Part shown: piece by piece, positions 1 through 10,800 of the stretch | Position numbering within the stretch: the stretch's first letter is position 1 | Layout: each line of letters opens with the position of its first letter | Source of the DNA: Amphimedon queenslandica | Taxonomy: Eukaryota; Porifera; Demospongiae; Haplosclerida; Niphatidae | Assembly: GCF_000090795.2 (NCBI RefSeq) | Contig: NW_003546504.1 | Span: 74,166-138,165, forward strand | Length of the DNA: 64,000 nucleotides | Reading direction: 5' to 3' | The notes under the pieces: generated by a model | Databases searched by the model: none | What the model saw: only the letters and a program-made list of their open reading frames with translations | Told to the model about the DNA's origin: nothing | Position numbers and translations under genes: made by a program

Positions 1-33
1 TTTGTAAACTAAATTTTATTTATTCTTTTTTAG

Positions 34-183
34 ACACAAATGGTGAACTGGAACAAGACTGTAGCTTACATCAATTTTATTCTCTTGATGTTTTTACTCC
101 TTCTCATAGTTATACTTGTAGCTTTCTTAACAACTAACTTGTCCCAGAATAATCCTGCTTCTTTCATGAATCATATGGCATAA
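34..183 (+). CDS. 3' terminal exon of a single-pass membrane protein (partial)
   Basis: A polypyrimidine tract ending in TTTTTAG (acceptor at 32-33) opens a 150-nt reading frame that closes with TAA at 181-183. It encodes 49 residues: a short polar start (TQMVNWNKTVAY), a strongly hydrophobic stretch of about 22 residues rich in Leu, Ile and Val, and a polar tail (TTNLSQNNPASF and a few more). This looks like a C-terminal transmembrane anchor with a short tail. An AATAAA signal lies 80 bp downstream at 264-269. The rest of the gene is left of the window. I do not recognise the family, and one exon is too little to name it. Confidence 0.6.
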   Translation, partial: TQMVNWNKTVAYINFILLMFLLLLIVILVAFLTTNLSQNNPASFMNHMA

Positions 184-263
184 TCTTTGTTTTGCTATAA
201 TGTAGAATTTGTTTCAGTTCTCAATCTCTTATTTGTAATTGTGATTACAGTATTTGTGAATTT

Positions 264-269
264 AATAAA
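264..269 (+). promoter_or_regulatory. polyadenylation signal AATAAA
   Basis: This exact AATAAA lies 80 bp after the stop codon of the terminal exon at 34-183, in an A/T-rich context. It is the probable 3' end signal of that gene. The GILT gene on the other strand converges on the same interval (stop at 383). Confidence 0.5.
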
Positions 270-382
270 AATTTAATGTAAAATTTAGCAATAATAATAT
301 TTTTTCATTCAGCAAGCAGATACAACAATATTGACAGTTTTAGCAGCTAGCAAATACTTTCAAGGTAAATGCATGTATTGTG

Positions 383-1847
383 TTAAAGGCTTGAACAAGC
401 ATCTGGCTTGTTAGGACCAGTGTAAGCTTTGCAGATAACTGATATCAGAGCAAAACCTTCAGCTTGAGCATCATGCTACAAAGAGAAAGAAATAATTGAT
501 AGCAATCATTATTACCATTTGTACACGTGTACCTTGCCATTTACAGTAACCCATGGAGTGTATCGATGAGGTGGCTCAAGATTAGCAGTAGTATTATAAG
601 CCATCATTTGTAACTGAGTACCTAGTGATCCATCAGTACAAGTCTTGATCTTATCCCAATCTAATCCTTGTTGCTTAGCACAATTAGAGCCTACTTCAAG
701 ATCCTGTTCCTGTCCTTCCTCATCCATGCAATGTATAAATGGCCAGAAGTCCTTCCTGCAAAAACACTGTAATTGAAATTCCACCCTTACTCATTAAAAA
801 ATTAATTCTGTTGGGCACACATATTATGTAATAATCATGACACTCGTAACACTAACCCAGTTTCTAAGGCAATAAAGGCTACCCTAACTTGCGATTGCCA
901 GCTTTTTATTTTGATTTGGTGGATTTTGTTAGAGATATTGTTTCGTGCATGACTAATTAATTGCACGCATTACAACAGACAGATAAGTCATAAAAGGAGT
1001 ATGTACATGTAGTCAATTACATGTAGCTGTCAACTTCTTTAGCTATATATATCAAGAGTAGATAATAATTAGAGGAGAGTGTCCTACTGTGCAATACCCC
1101 CTGCTTCATCACGGCGTAGAATTGAAGAGTCACATTCAGGATACTTTCAGTATTTTTGAGTAGTTATTCAAAAATAACTATCAATAACTACTCTAACCCA
1201 ATGAAAATATGGAAATATCCTGAATGTGACTCTTCAATTCTATGCCGTGATGAAGCAGGGGGTATAGGCACAGTAGGACACTCTCCTCTAATTATTATCT
1301 ACTCTTGATAATATGTAATTAAAATAATTAATTATGAGGTTACGTTATTCTATTGGCACTTTTTTGTTTATCTTTCATAATCCTAAGATACCTCTCTCAC
1401 CATCCATCCATACCTATCTGGATAATAATGAAGGAGACAAGCATCAACCTTGTTAATAAGACACTCCATAGGACCATGTTGACATTTAAGAGTACCGTCA
1501 GACTGAAGCTTAGCATTACCACTAGGAACATATGTTAGAGTAAATATTGAGCCAACCTGAAACAAAAGAATAAAACCAATCACAGCTACAATAAAATACA
1601 GCAAAATATAGCAGCATGCACAATGCCCTTTTCATACTTATAGCCTAGCTACATGTACCCCATATTGAGACTATCAACCTCGGGCTACCTTGTCAATGGC
1701 AACATTCATTGGTCCCTTGGAAAATGCAAGGCAGTCAGGACAGAGGGACTCAGCGTAATAGTTGACAGCAACTAGGTCATCTGCAAATGCAGTGAATGTA
1801 CACAAGGAGAGAGAAAAAGTTAGAAGACAAAGATTTAGATTAACCAT
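383..1847 (-). CDS. GILT-family lysosomal thiol reductase
   Basis: Four exons (1689-1847, 1401-1556, 533-about 751, 383-475) join into a protein of about 208 residues. The ATG at 1847 starts a signal peptide (MVNLNLCLLTFSLSLCTFTA). It is followed by the thioredoxin-like active site CPDC in YYAESLCPDCLAF, the GILT signature CQHGPMECLINKVDAC, and the C-terminal VTVNGK...ICKAYTGPNKPDAC typical of the family. The splice after VNGK is AAG|GTACAC, and the last exon begins HDAQAEGFALIS. The exact borders of the second intron (1401/751) are chosen by frame and homology. Known family role: disulfide reduction of proteins in endosomes and lysosomes at acid pH. The gene is divergent from PEPCK with a 194-bp gap that holds tandem CACGTG boxes. 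A 261-bp foldback element sits in intron 2. Confidence 0.9.
1050..1310. mobile_element. 261-bp foldback element (MITE-like) in GILT intron 2
   Basis: Two arms of about 95 bp are near-perfect inverted copies. The left arm starts TATCAAGAGTAGATAATAAT and the right arm ends in its complement. The arms share the block GAAGAGTCACATTCAGGATA, and a smaller inner inverted repeat (GAGTAGTTATT / AATAACTACTC) sits in the middle. The arms differ by only a few substitutions or indels, so the element is young or under gene conversion. No coding capacity. The target duplication is not clear because both flanks are AT dinucleotides. Confidence 0.75.
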
Positions 1848-1905
1848 TTTTTTGCTCTGTTGTACTACAAGCAATGAGTTGTGGGGGCGTTAACATAACC
1901 TTTCA

Positions 1906-1922
1906 GTCACGTGATCACGTGA
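1906..1922. promoter_or_regulatory. tandem CACGTG (CLEAR-like E-box) site in divergent promoter
   Basis: GTCACGTGATCACGTGA contains two CACGTG cores 8 bp apart and is almost a perfect palindrome. It lies 60 bp upstream of the GILT start codon and 120 bp upstream of the PEPCK start codon. GTCACGTGAC is the known CLEAR element bound by TFEB/MITF bHLH-zip factors in front of lysosomal genes, and CACGTG is also a general bHLH site. The sequence is seen; the factor is inferred. Confidence 0.5.
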
Positions 1923-2041
1923 TAGTAACGCCCTCAAAACGCCTCCCTCTCTCGTGACTTGTGAATTTTTGACCTGACCTCAAGTCCTCATTCAACTTCA
2001 TTGTAAAGAAAGGAAAGGTTGCTGGATGAAACCGTCGAAAT

Positions 2042-5000
2042 ATGTTGTACTATAGACATATTTTGCCGGCTTTGAGGTAAATTTCGGATTGTATAAGTTT
2101 ATACAAATAGCTTCTTGTAGGTCCCCCTTAACTTTTAGAAATTGCCGGTTGTTGTCGTCGGTTTTCACTTCTCCACAGTTACAATCACTCGGGGAAGGCG
2201 TTAAGCAGTTTGTAAAGGATAATGTGGAACTGTGTCAACCAGACAGTATTCATGTTTGTGACGGCTCGAGAGATGAAAATCAGAAACTTTTACACAAGCT
2301 TCAGAAAGAAGGAAGACTAACAAAAGTGACGAAATATGACAACTGGTATGAACAATAACTAAAGAATGACTTGTAGTAATCATATTGTTCATCATATTGT
2401 TAGTTATTTAGCGAGAACAACAGTTGAGGATGTTGCTCGAGTTGAAGGCCAAACGTATATATGTTCTGAGAGAAAAGAAGACACTGTGCCTACCCCAAAG
2501 GAAGGTGTTGCACCAATACTTGGAAACTGGAGATCACCACAAATAATGGATAAGGAGTTGACAGAGAAATTCACAGGCTGTATGAAAGGTGAGATTAGTG
2601 CCTATCTTGTGTGGAAATACAATGTAGATGTGTTTGATTTGTCTAATTCTTTTTTATTCTGCAAATGTTTGCATACGTAACTACATGTACATGTCTGTTA
2701 AAACTTAGACACACAAGACAATGAGTTACTATTTGTTGAATAAGAAGAGTTGTCTGCAACATTTGCCAATTGTATACCCTTGTTACATCATGTAGAGTAT
2801 CATTATTTTACATGTACATACTTTGTATTTATGCATTGTCAATTATTCACTCTTTCTGTTAACAGATGTGAATGTCAATTGTGTTTATACATGTAGTTGT
2901 TATTAATTTATTATTTACACTTAAGTCTTGAGGTTTCTGCATTTTGTCACTGATTTCACTAATAGTAGCTATTATATTTTATTTTTAGTGTTTTAATCTG
3001 CTTTCATTCTACTATCTTAGGTCGTACTATGTATGTAATACCATTTAGTATGGGACCTGTGGGCTCTCCACTTTCTAAATATGGTATTCAACTCACCGAC
3101 TCAGAGTATGTTGTTGCTAGCATGAGAATAATGACAAGAATGGGTGGACCAGTACTTGATAAGATTGGTGATAATGGACAATTTGTAAAATGTCTGCACT
3201 CAGTTGGTTATCCTTTGCAGCCAGGAGATAAGGATCCTGTATGGCCTTGTAATCCAGCAAAAATTGCTGTAGCTCATTTTCCAGAGAGAAGTGAAATTAA
3301 ATCGTTTGGAAGTGGATATGGTGGTAATTCACTGCTTGGAAAGAAGTGTTTCGCTCTTAGGATAGCTTCCATACTTGCAAGAAATGAAGGCTGGTTGGCA
3401 GAACACATGCTGGTGAGGATACATGTGTGTACTTTTATGTACATGTACACATGTACATGTATTCACACAATGACTATTGTTAGATTACTAAACCCAATAA
3501 TACATGTATGGGACATGTACTACATGTACATACATGTATGCTAGACAATTGTATAGTGACAATTTTTAGTGTCACTAATGTACATGTACTTTTACATTTG
3601 TAACTTTATTATGTAGTCGAATTGCTGGAAGCACATACATGTACATGTACATGTAGTACATGTAGATATACTAGCTGTACATGCATGTGCATACAAATCT
3701 TGGTTTCTGATTCTTTTCCCTCCTCCTTAGTCAAGGATACCAGTTAATAATATAATTACATGTATAGCACATTTAATGATAAAGGTCAACTCAAGTCATG
3801 GCAAGATCATCACATTTTGCTAGCACATTCTTAAAATGTGTTATACTTGCTATCTCTGTCATAATTGTGACAATACATGTACTGTACATGCATGTAATTG
3901 TAGTTTATATTGAATAGGTAGTAGTAAGTGTAGTTGCAATGTTTGCCAACAGAAAGAGGATGATGTAGCATAATATTGACACTATAAATTTTTGTGGCAT
4001 ACATGAAAGGAATATGAGGAAGTACATGAAAGGATTATGACGTTATGCGTGTAAAATTATCGAAATTGTCATGGGGTGTCAAACAAATAATTATGTACGT
4101 GTAAGTTTCCGTTTAAAATTGCCATTGCCTTTTTGTTGAGCACAATTTTTTAATAAGAATGAGAAGAAAGAATTTTGAAAATAATTATGCTGTACAATGC
4201 ACTGTACATACTGTAGATGTGCAATGAAAACAATACTAGAATGGAAAGATGAAGCCAAGCCTGATTTGCATTAAACAATACATGTACATGCATAATTATT
4301 ATACGAATAAATTAATTGTTACTTTTTTACCCTTTGTTTTTAATTATAGTTTTAACCTTTTTAAAACTAATGTGGTGTTGTGTGAAAATCACCACTTTGC
4401 TTTTTTATTTCTCTAATACATTTGAAATTGTTCTGCCTATGGTGGTCGGGGGTGGTAGGGACAAACACCTCAACAAATGAACTAACTAGTTCATCACTTA
4501 AACCAACCGTGCAATTAATACTAATAATCATACATAAAGCATGATATTGTAGTCTACTAGTATGGTATACATAAATTTAAAAGGAACAGTATTAGCCTCC
4601 AACCACCTCTAATTTTATTCTAGGCAGAACTCTGAGCTGAGTTACTGTAATCACCTCAGTATTTCACTCTTGGTTTTACTGTAATAGTGTTGTTGACCAG
4701 ATTGTTGAGCAGCTTTAAAAATTTGTTGAAAAAATCTAATTTTGACCAGAATCAGTTCAAAATTTTATTATTATAATGGCATTGCTGTAGCAACAGAATT
4801 TGAAAGTCACATGTCTATCTTTTTAGATTTTAGGTATTACTAATCCAGAAGGTCGAAAGAGATATATTGCTGCTGCTTTCCCCTCACAGTGTGGTAAAAC
4901 AAACCTGGCTATGATCACACCTACACTCCCAGGCTGGAAGGCTGAATGCGTCGGTGATGATATTGCATGGATGAAGTTTGGAGATGATGGAACATTAAGA

Positions 5001-5924
5001 GCTATTAATCCAGAAGCAGGTTTTTTTGGAGTCGCTCCAGGTACTAATCAAAGTTCAAATCCAAATGCGATGGCATCAATTTTGAAAGACACTATATTTA
5101 CTAATGTTGCAAGTACAAGTGACGGAGGCGTTTTCTGGGAAGGGCTAGAGAAAGAAATCTCTGAAGATGTTTCTATAACACAATGGCGAGGGTTACAGCA
5201 ATGGGAAAAGCTTACGAAGAAAGAGAAGAGTGTAATCCCTGCCTCACATCCAAATGCTCGTTTCTGTTGCCCAGCTTCAAATTGTCCAATAATTGATGAA
5301 AATTGGGAAGACCCTAATGGAGTACCAATAGATGCCATCTTGTTTGGTGGACGGAGACCTAAAACCATCCCATTAGTATACGAAGCTAGGAACTGGGAAC
5401 ATGGCGTATTTATTGGAGCTAGCATGAGATCTGAAGCTACTTCGGCTGCTGAAAATATGGGAAAGAAAATACTTCATGACCCATTTGCAATGCGTCCATT
5501 CTTTGGTTATAGTTTCTCACAGTATATGGATCACTGGTTAAGTCTACAGGAAAGGAAGAATGTTACGTTACCGAAAATATTCCATGTAAATTGGTTTCGA
5601 AGAGATGCTGAAGGTGCGTTCCTTTGGCCTGGTTTTGGTGAGAATAGCCGGGTATTGGAATGGATATTCCGACGCTGCGACGGGGAAGACATCGCACAAG
5701 ATTCTGTTCTTGGTCTGATTCCTAAGCCAAACACAATGAATCTGAAGGATCTTGTAGTGAGCCAAAAGAAGATGGAAGAATTGTTTCATACTCCTAAAAA
5801 TGAACTTGAAGAAGAAGTGAGGGATATTGAAAAGTTTTTTGATGAACAGCTACCTGAACAAGTTCCTTTACCAGTCATGCAGCAGCTTCAGGCCCTCAAG
5901 TCAAAAATAGCTCAATCAAATTAG
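2042..5924 (+). CDS. PCK: phosphoenolpyruvate carboxykinase (GTP), mitochondrial-type leader
   Basis: Five exons (2042-2076, 2121-2345, 2404-2588, 3021-3412, 4827-5924) splice in frame to 644 residues and match animal GTP-PEPCK along its length. The enzyme converts oxaloacetate plus GTP to phosphoenolpyruvate, CO2 and GDP. Visible motifs are [16 protein letters not shown], the substrate loop [15 protein letters not shown], the P-loop with the reactive cysteine (FPSQCGKTN), the metal/nucleotide segment [12 protein letters not shown], and [11 protein letters not shown]. The first exon is only 35 nt and is followed by a 44-nt intron. Joining them gives a basic, hydroxyl-rich, acid-poor leader ([20 protein letters not shown]) that fits a mitochondrial transit peptide. 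Without that intron the frame has no ATG before a stop. The 3412-4827 intron is rich in TACATG repeats and shows no genes. Odd point: the usual Ala before the P-loop Cys is Gln. Confidence 0.95.
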
Positions 5925-7587
5925 TGAGAGAGGAATTATAGTTATTATTTTTATCTGAACTTATCTATCTCTCTAGCAATTATAATAATTATCCTCAGAA
6001 TTATTTTAAATTATTTCTTTGCCTTGTTCATTATAATTGTTTATTTATTTCTTGTTAGAAAATTACTATTTTGCCGTTAATATTAGAAGTTGGAATAGTT
6101 TAACTCATTATTTCTGAATGAAGTATCACAATTGATGCCAAGAAAAGGCTATTATTTTACTCATTTATACCAACCTTATCTATTCTTGTTAATACATACA
6201 TGTACATCAATAAACATACTCAACTTTTAGACATTAGATCTGTGTGTGGCTGTGACTTCAAATACTGCTTAAGATACAGGATTATGTACATCGCAATGCA
6301 TTGATGCCTGATAAAAAATATAGCACTGTCTCAATAGTGCTTATCATAGCACTTAAAAGTATTGCTTAGCAAAAATAACCGCTGGTGAGGCCAATAATCT
6401 CACGGTGTATATATCATCTATGATTATACAGACTTTGTATGCTTTTTTAAACGTTCATGCCTTCATAATGCTACATACCACCTAGTCCATTTTGGAATTC
6501 ATGACACATCATTTTGCTATACAACTACATACTGAACATGTTGCTTACTTAGCCTCTAACATACATGTTATAATAATTATTGTGATGACAAATTAATTTT
6601 AGCCAGTGTTATAACTATAATTTCCAAATACATTTATTGCATTATTATTATGAATAATTATTTTCATGATAATTATGATACTTATTGTCATCAATTTTTC
6701 TGAATATTTCTGATCTTACTTTCAATCTTATATAATGTATGTGATTACTTTCTAGTGTTGTGTAATGTTATGCAATATGTGTCTGTAATGTATATGATGT
6801 AATTGATGTACCGTATAGCACAAAAATTTGGAGGGACAAAAATTTGGCGAATTTGGCAAATAGAGTTTCATTCGCCAAAATAAAAACCGCCATTTTGAGC
6901 CTTTATACGCATGCTCAATGGCACGTGGCCACTAATTCGCCAAATTAAAATCCGCCAATAACCAAAATTTAGCAATTCGCCAAATTTTACTCCCTCCAAA
7001 ATTTCCGGCTATACGGTATGTGTATGTACATGTGCATTTTTCACTTTTAAACAATTTTTCACTTATTGATTAATTAATTTGTTGATTGTCTCTCAACCTT
7101 TCATACTTGGTCACAACAGTAACTGAGGCTCCAGCTACACTGCTAGTGAACATGAAGTGGTAGATCTATGAGTATTTGGCTTTACACAGATATTTTGGTG
7201 GTACCAACAATACTTATACCAATTGTAATTAGTGACAAAGTTGTAGGAGTTCTCTGCATAAGATGAAAAGGCATACTTGCTAATGACTACACAACTTAAG
7301 CTGTCACTAATAGTGCCATCATACTCAGAGTCTGGTAAAAATCATACTATAAATTAGTCTAAATTGTACTTTCCTATACATTTCTGAGACCAATTCAAAT
7401 ATTATAATAATGTATAGATCTACATGTATGTCTCAATAATATTATATGTTCTCCACTTGTCAGACACAGCAATGCAAGCCAACAACATACTATCCACTTC
7501 ACTGTCTCAGTGACAATAAGGAGTATATGTGACATGCTCTAGAGTCAAAACTGAAAATAGTAATTTTAAATTATTTAATTATCAGTA
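5925..7587. other. intergenic region between PEPCK and the RNF213-like gene
   Basis: The region lies between two converging genes. It is AT-rich, contains scattered TACATG words and the foldback element at 6809-7018, and has no reading frame with homology that I can recognise. The PEPCK 3' UTR must occupy its left part. Confidence 0.5.
6809..7018. mobile_element. TA-flanked foldback MITE, CCGTATAG family, copy 1
   Basis: The element starts TACCGTATAGC and ends GCTATACGGTA. Internal inverted blocks such as AATTTGGCGAATT and AATTCGCCAAATT extend the pairing inward. The ends fit a TA target duplication with termini CCGTATAG/CTATACGG, as in Tc1/mariner-derived MITEs. The core ATGCTCAATGGCACGTGGCC is shared, slightly changed, with the copy at 37645-37835. 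No coding capacity. Confidence 0.75.
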
Positions 7588-7866
7588 TTAATGAATTGGA
7601 TTACGACACTCAGGACAATTTTTTAGCATCAGCTTTTCAAAACACACATTATGCACACAATGAAGGCAAGAAAAGAGTTTCACACTTGCAGAGGCCGTTT
7701 CAATTTTACAATTGCAAACTGGACACATCACACTCAACTGCTCTTTGATTTCTTTTACTACTTTTGGAACTATTGTGCATGGAATTCCAATTATGCCCAA
7801 ATCTTCAAGTTCAGGAGTTTTTGCCATTTCTAACATTTCACCATCTATTTGTTCCTTTTTAATGAC
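7588..7866 (-). other. last exon: end of second SAM-like domain plus RING-H2 finger
   Basis: The exon follows a 44-nt intron (7867-7910; acceptor TTTTAG, donor GTAATT) and opens in phase 0 after FCE with VIKKEQIDGEMLEM. The first part completes a SAM-like fold (KEQIDGEMLEM...ELEDLGI). The rest is a zinc finger of the form C-x2-C-x15-C-x-H-x2-H-x2-C-x8-C-x2-C, starting at CPVCNC and ending CPECRNPIH at the stop. The spacing is that of a RING-H2 domain, so E2 recruitment is inferred. Confidence 0.8.
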
Positions 7867-10800
7867 CTAAAAGAAAACAACAAAATTCAAGATTTAGTTA
7901 TTGTCAATTACCTCACAAAATTCCTTTAACCTATTATGACGCCAAAATAATTGAGCAACCTTATCAGGAGAAACTTGTCCAAGCAGTGAAACTGAATTAG
8001 TCAACCATCTTTTGAAGAGAATGCGAAATTTTAGACGCAGCAGTGCAGTGTGAAGTGCAAAATCTTTCCGTAATATTTCATCATCAGAAAGTAACTCGTA
8101 AACCACTAATCCATCCATATCCTCATCTTCACTAAATATCCCTGCAGTCTCATGAAACCCTTCAGCATTCATAAATTCAGCAACATCTTTTGCAGTTTTC
8201 ATCTCTGCTAATTTTCTTAGTTCTGATTCCTTTGTGTCAATTTCATTTATGAAAGGCACTGGTATTATTGTTTGTGGCAGAGAAGGGATTGACACAACAG
8301 AAGAACTTTTCACAATCGGAGGTGGTGTGCTTTCCTTTTGAGGGTTAACCTCTTCAGGTGGACCTTCTGACAAATTGCTTTGACTTTCAGGCTGTTCCTC
8401 TCTTTCAAAAAGTTTTCTAATAGAGTTAATTAAAATTATAAGTGACCAAAGTAAACAATGATAAATCTCACTTTCTTAGCTCAAGATGAATGTGTACATA
8501 GTATTTGACCGAAACTTTAGGCAGCCAAACAGGAATAATGTCTAACTCTTCATTAATAACTTCACCAATCTAAAATATCTTAACACTTTATTTACAAATA
8601 GCACCAAACATACTGCTGTGTCATTGTTGCAACAAGCTTTTTCTACTAAATCCTTCTCAAATTTAAACATAAAATATGCTAGATCTGTCACAATCTTCAG
8701 TGTTTCTAAATAAGAAATAAGTATGAAGATACATAAATGCCATTTTATTATATTACTTAACTACCTTGATTTTGCATCCATTCTGTGATGTCATGCTGTA
8801 TATCTTCAACTAGATGACTCTTCATGCAAAAGGGTAGGTGGTGGAAATCATAGTAACCAATTTCTAACCAATCTTGGAAAAACTTAGTCAGATAAACAAC
8901 AGCGTTCAAACGCGTATCACTTATAAACTTGTATTGACTCTCACTTAAACTATAATGCAAAATAAAAATAAAAGAATACTAGCTGTTATAATAAATAATA
9001 ATTATACCAGTACCTTGATCTAGTTCGATCAGCTGAATGTTTTACAATACCAACATGATTTAAAGCATCATTCATATCACTACAGCTCTCACTTAGAAAC
9101 TCACAAATAGTTAAACTTCTCAACGAGTAGATATGAGTGTCATCAACTTTAGGAATTTTCTATAAATAATTAATGTTAATCATGCTGTCAATAAATTTCA
9201 CAATAATAATTTTTACAATTAATGGCATTGATGATGTTTACTGATAAAATTTAATCAAAGTGTACTTCATCAAAACATTTTATTTTGGGATTAAGCCACA
9301 AAACCAAAGTTATCAATTTACTTCAAGTATCTTTTGAAGAATCAAGAATAAACCACTGCACAATTCCACAAGACTATCATGATTAAGTGAATGAAATGTA
9401 TTCTCAAGTTCTATAACACTAGGTAGCAATGCCTGTAAAGAAAATTGATTTTTTTCCTTTCAAAATTTTAAACAACCTCATCATTTGGATCAATGTTTTC
9501 ATTTATGGTGGAAATTTCATCTGCTTTCTTAAAAGATATTAATATAATACAACAACAAAAGTACTGAAAACATACATCTTTTGCCAGATGTGGATATTGT
9601 GCTTCAATTATTTCAATCACTTCCTTGTAATGAACTGATGAATGAAATCTAGCAACAAAATCAATAAATACAACAATAAACAATAGCTAGTTCTTACAAG
9701 CTTTGCGGTGAAATATTCTGCATGGATTTGTAAAAATCAAATTTTTTCCAAAAGTTTTCAAGGCTGATTTTTTGTTTGTGAGATATGAAGAGTGAAAATA
9801 TTTCATTCTGAATTGCTTTGAAGTGAAATACCTATGCATAACAACTGTCACTCACAACATTGAAGATGTAAAATTAAAATAATTCTATGAGGCATAATAA
9901 TTAAATCAATATTATACCTTTAGTTCATAAACATACTGAAGTAATATAAGTACATTTTGTAATTCAATAACTAAACTATGCCATTCAGAAGCTACACTGT
10001 TGAGCTATGAACATTTCAGAAACATAAAATGTTGGTTAAACACCATGTGAGCCCAAAATAATTCTTAATCTAACATAATATAGAAACAAAAAATTGATGA
10101 CAACATGATTGGAATATGGCACCTTATGATACAAACATGCAGAGATACAATTTACATGTATACCTCAGGTACACAGTCTGGTATTATGCTATTATCTGAC
10201 TCAGGATCACTTTTGCCAATATTTCTCATACTGCAATACTTCAATATTATCGTCTTCAAATCTTGTAAATTTCTATAACTTAATAGTTTATCAATACTTC
10301 TGAGGCTAAATTAAAATGTGGCATAATTTTATTCAATCAATGCCAACATACTTTGCAAACAAGCAAGATTCTTCAGTGACTTCAGTCACATGTATGAATC
10401 TCCCCTTGGTAGAAATATTTAGTTGATGATCATCAAGAAAACTATTGTATCTTTCTACCTGTACAATAATTATACTTTTATATAGATAAACTAAACTAGG
10501 CATGTTCCTACTATTTCAGTGATGGCTTTGAATAGAACATCTTTACTTCCGTTAATCATATGCAGTAAATGATAAAACTTCATATCAGTGCTAATTTCAG
10601 GTAGGCATTTGAAAAAGTGTCGGAGATTGCCATATTGTTCTAAAAATTCAAGAGTTAAAAAAACTATAAATGCAAAAGTTTTTACCTATCATAACTTCTA
10701 TTTTTGTCATTTCCTTAACTTTTTTTCCAGGAAAAAATTGATCAAGAAGAGACTCAAGAACAGTTCTAACTGATTGTGATCTCGCTATCTCAAATGTCAC

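Noticed and set aside
3430-3680. Possible CRISPR-like regularity of ACATGTACATGT units
   Set aside because: The units are a palindromic simple repeat without unique spacers of constant length, in an animal gene intron.
5048-5789. Minus-strand frames of 67-125 residues over the last PEPCK exon
   Set aside because: They are antisense shadows of strongly conserved PEPCK coding sequence.
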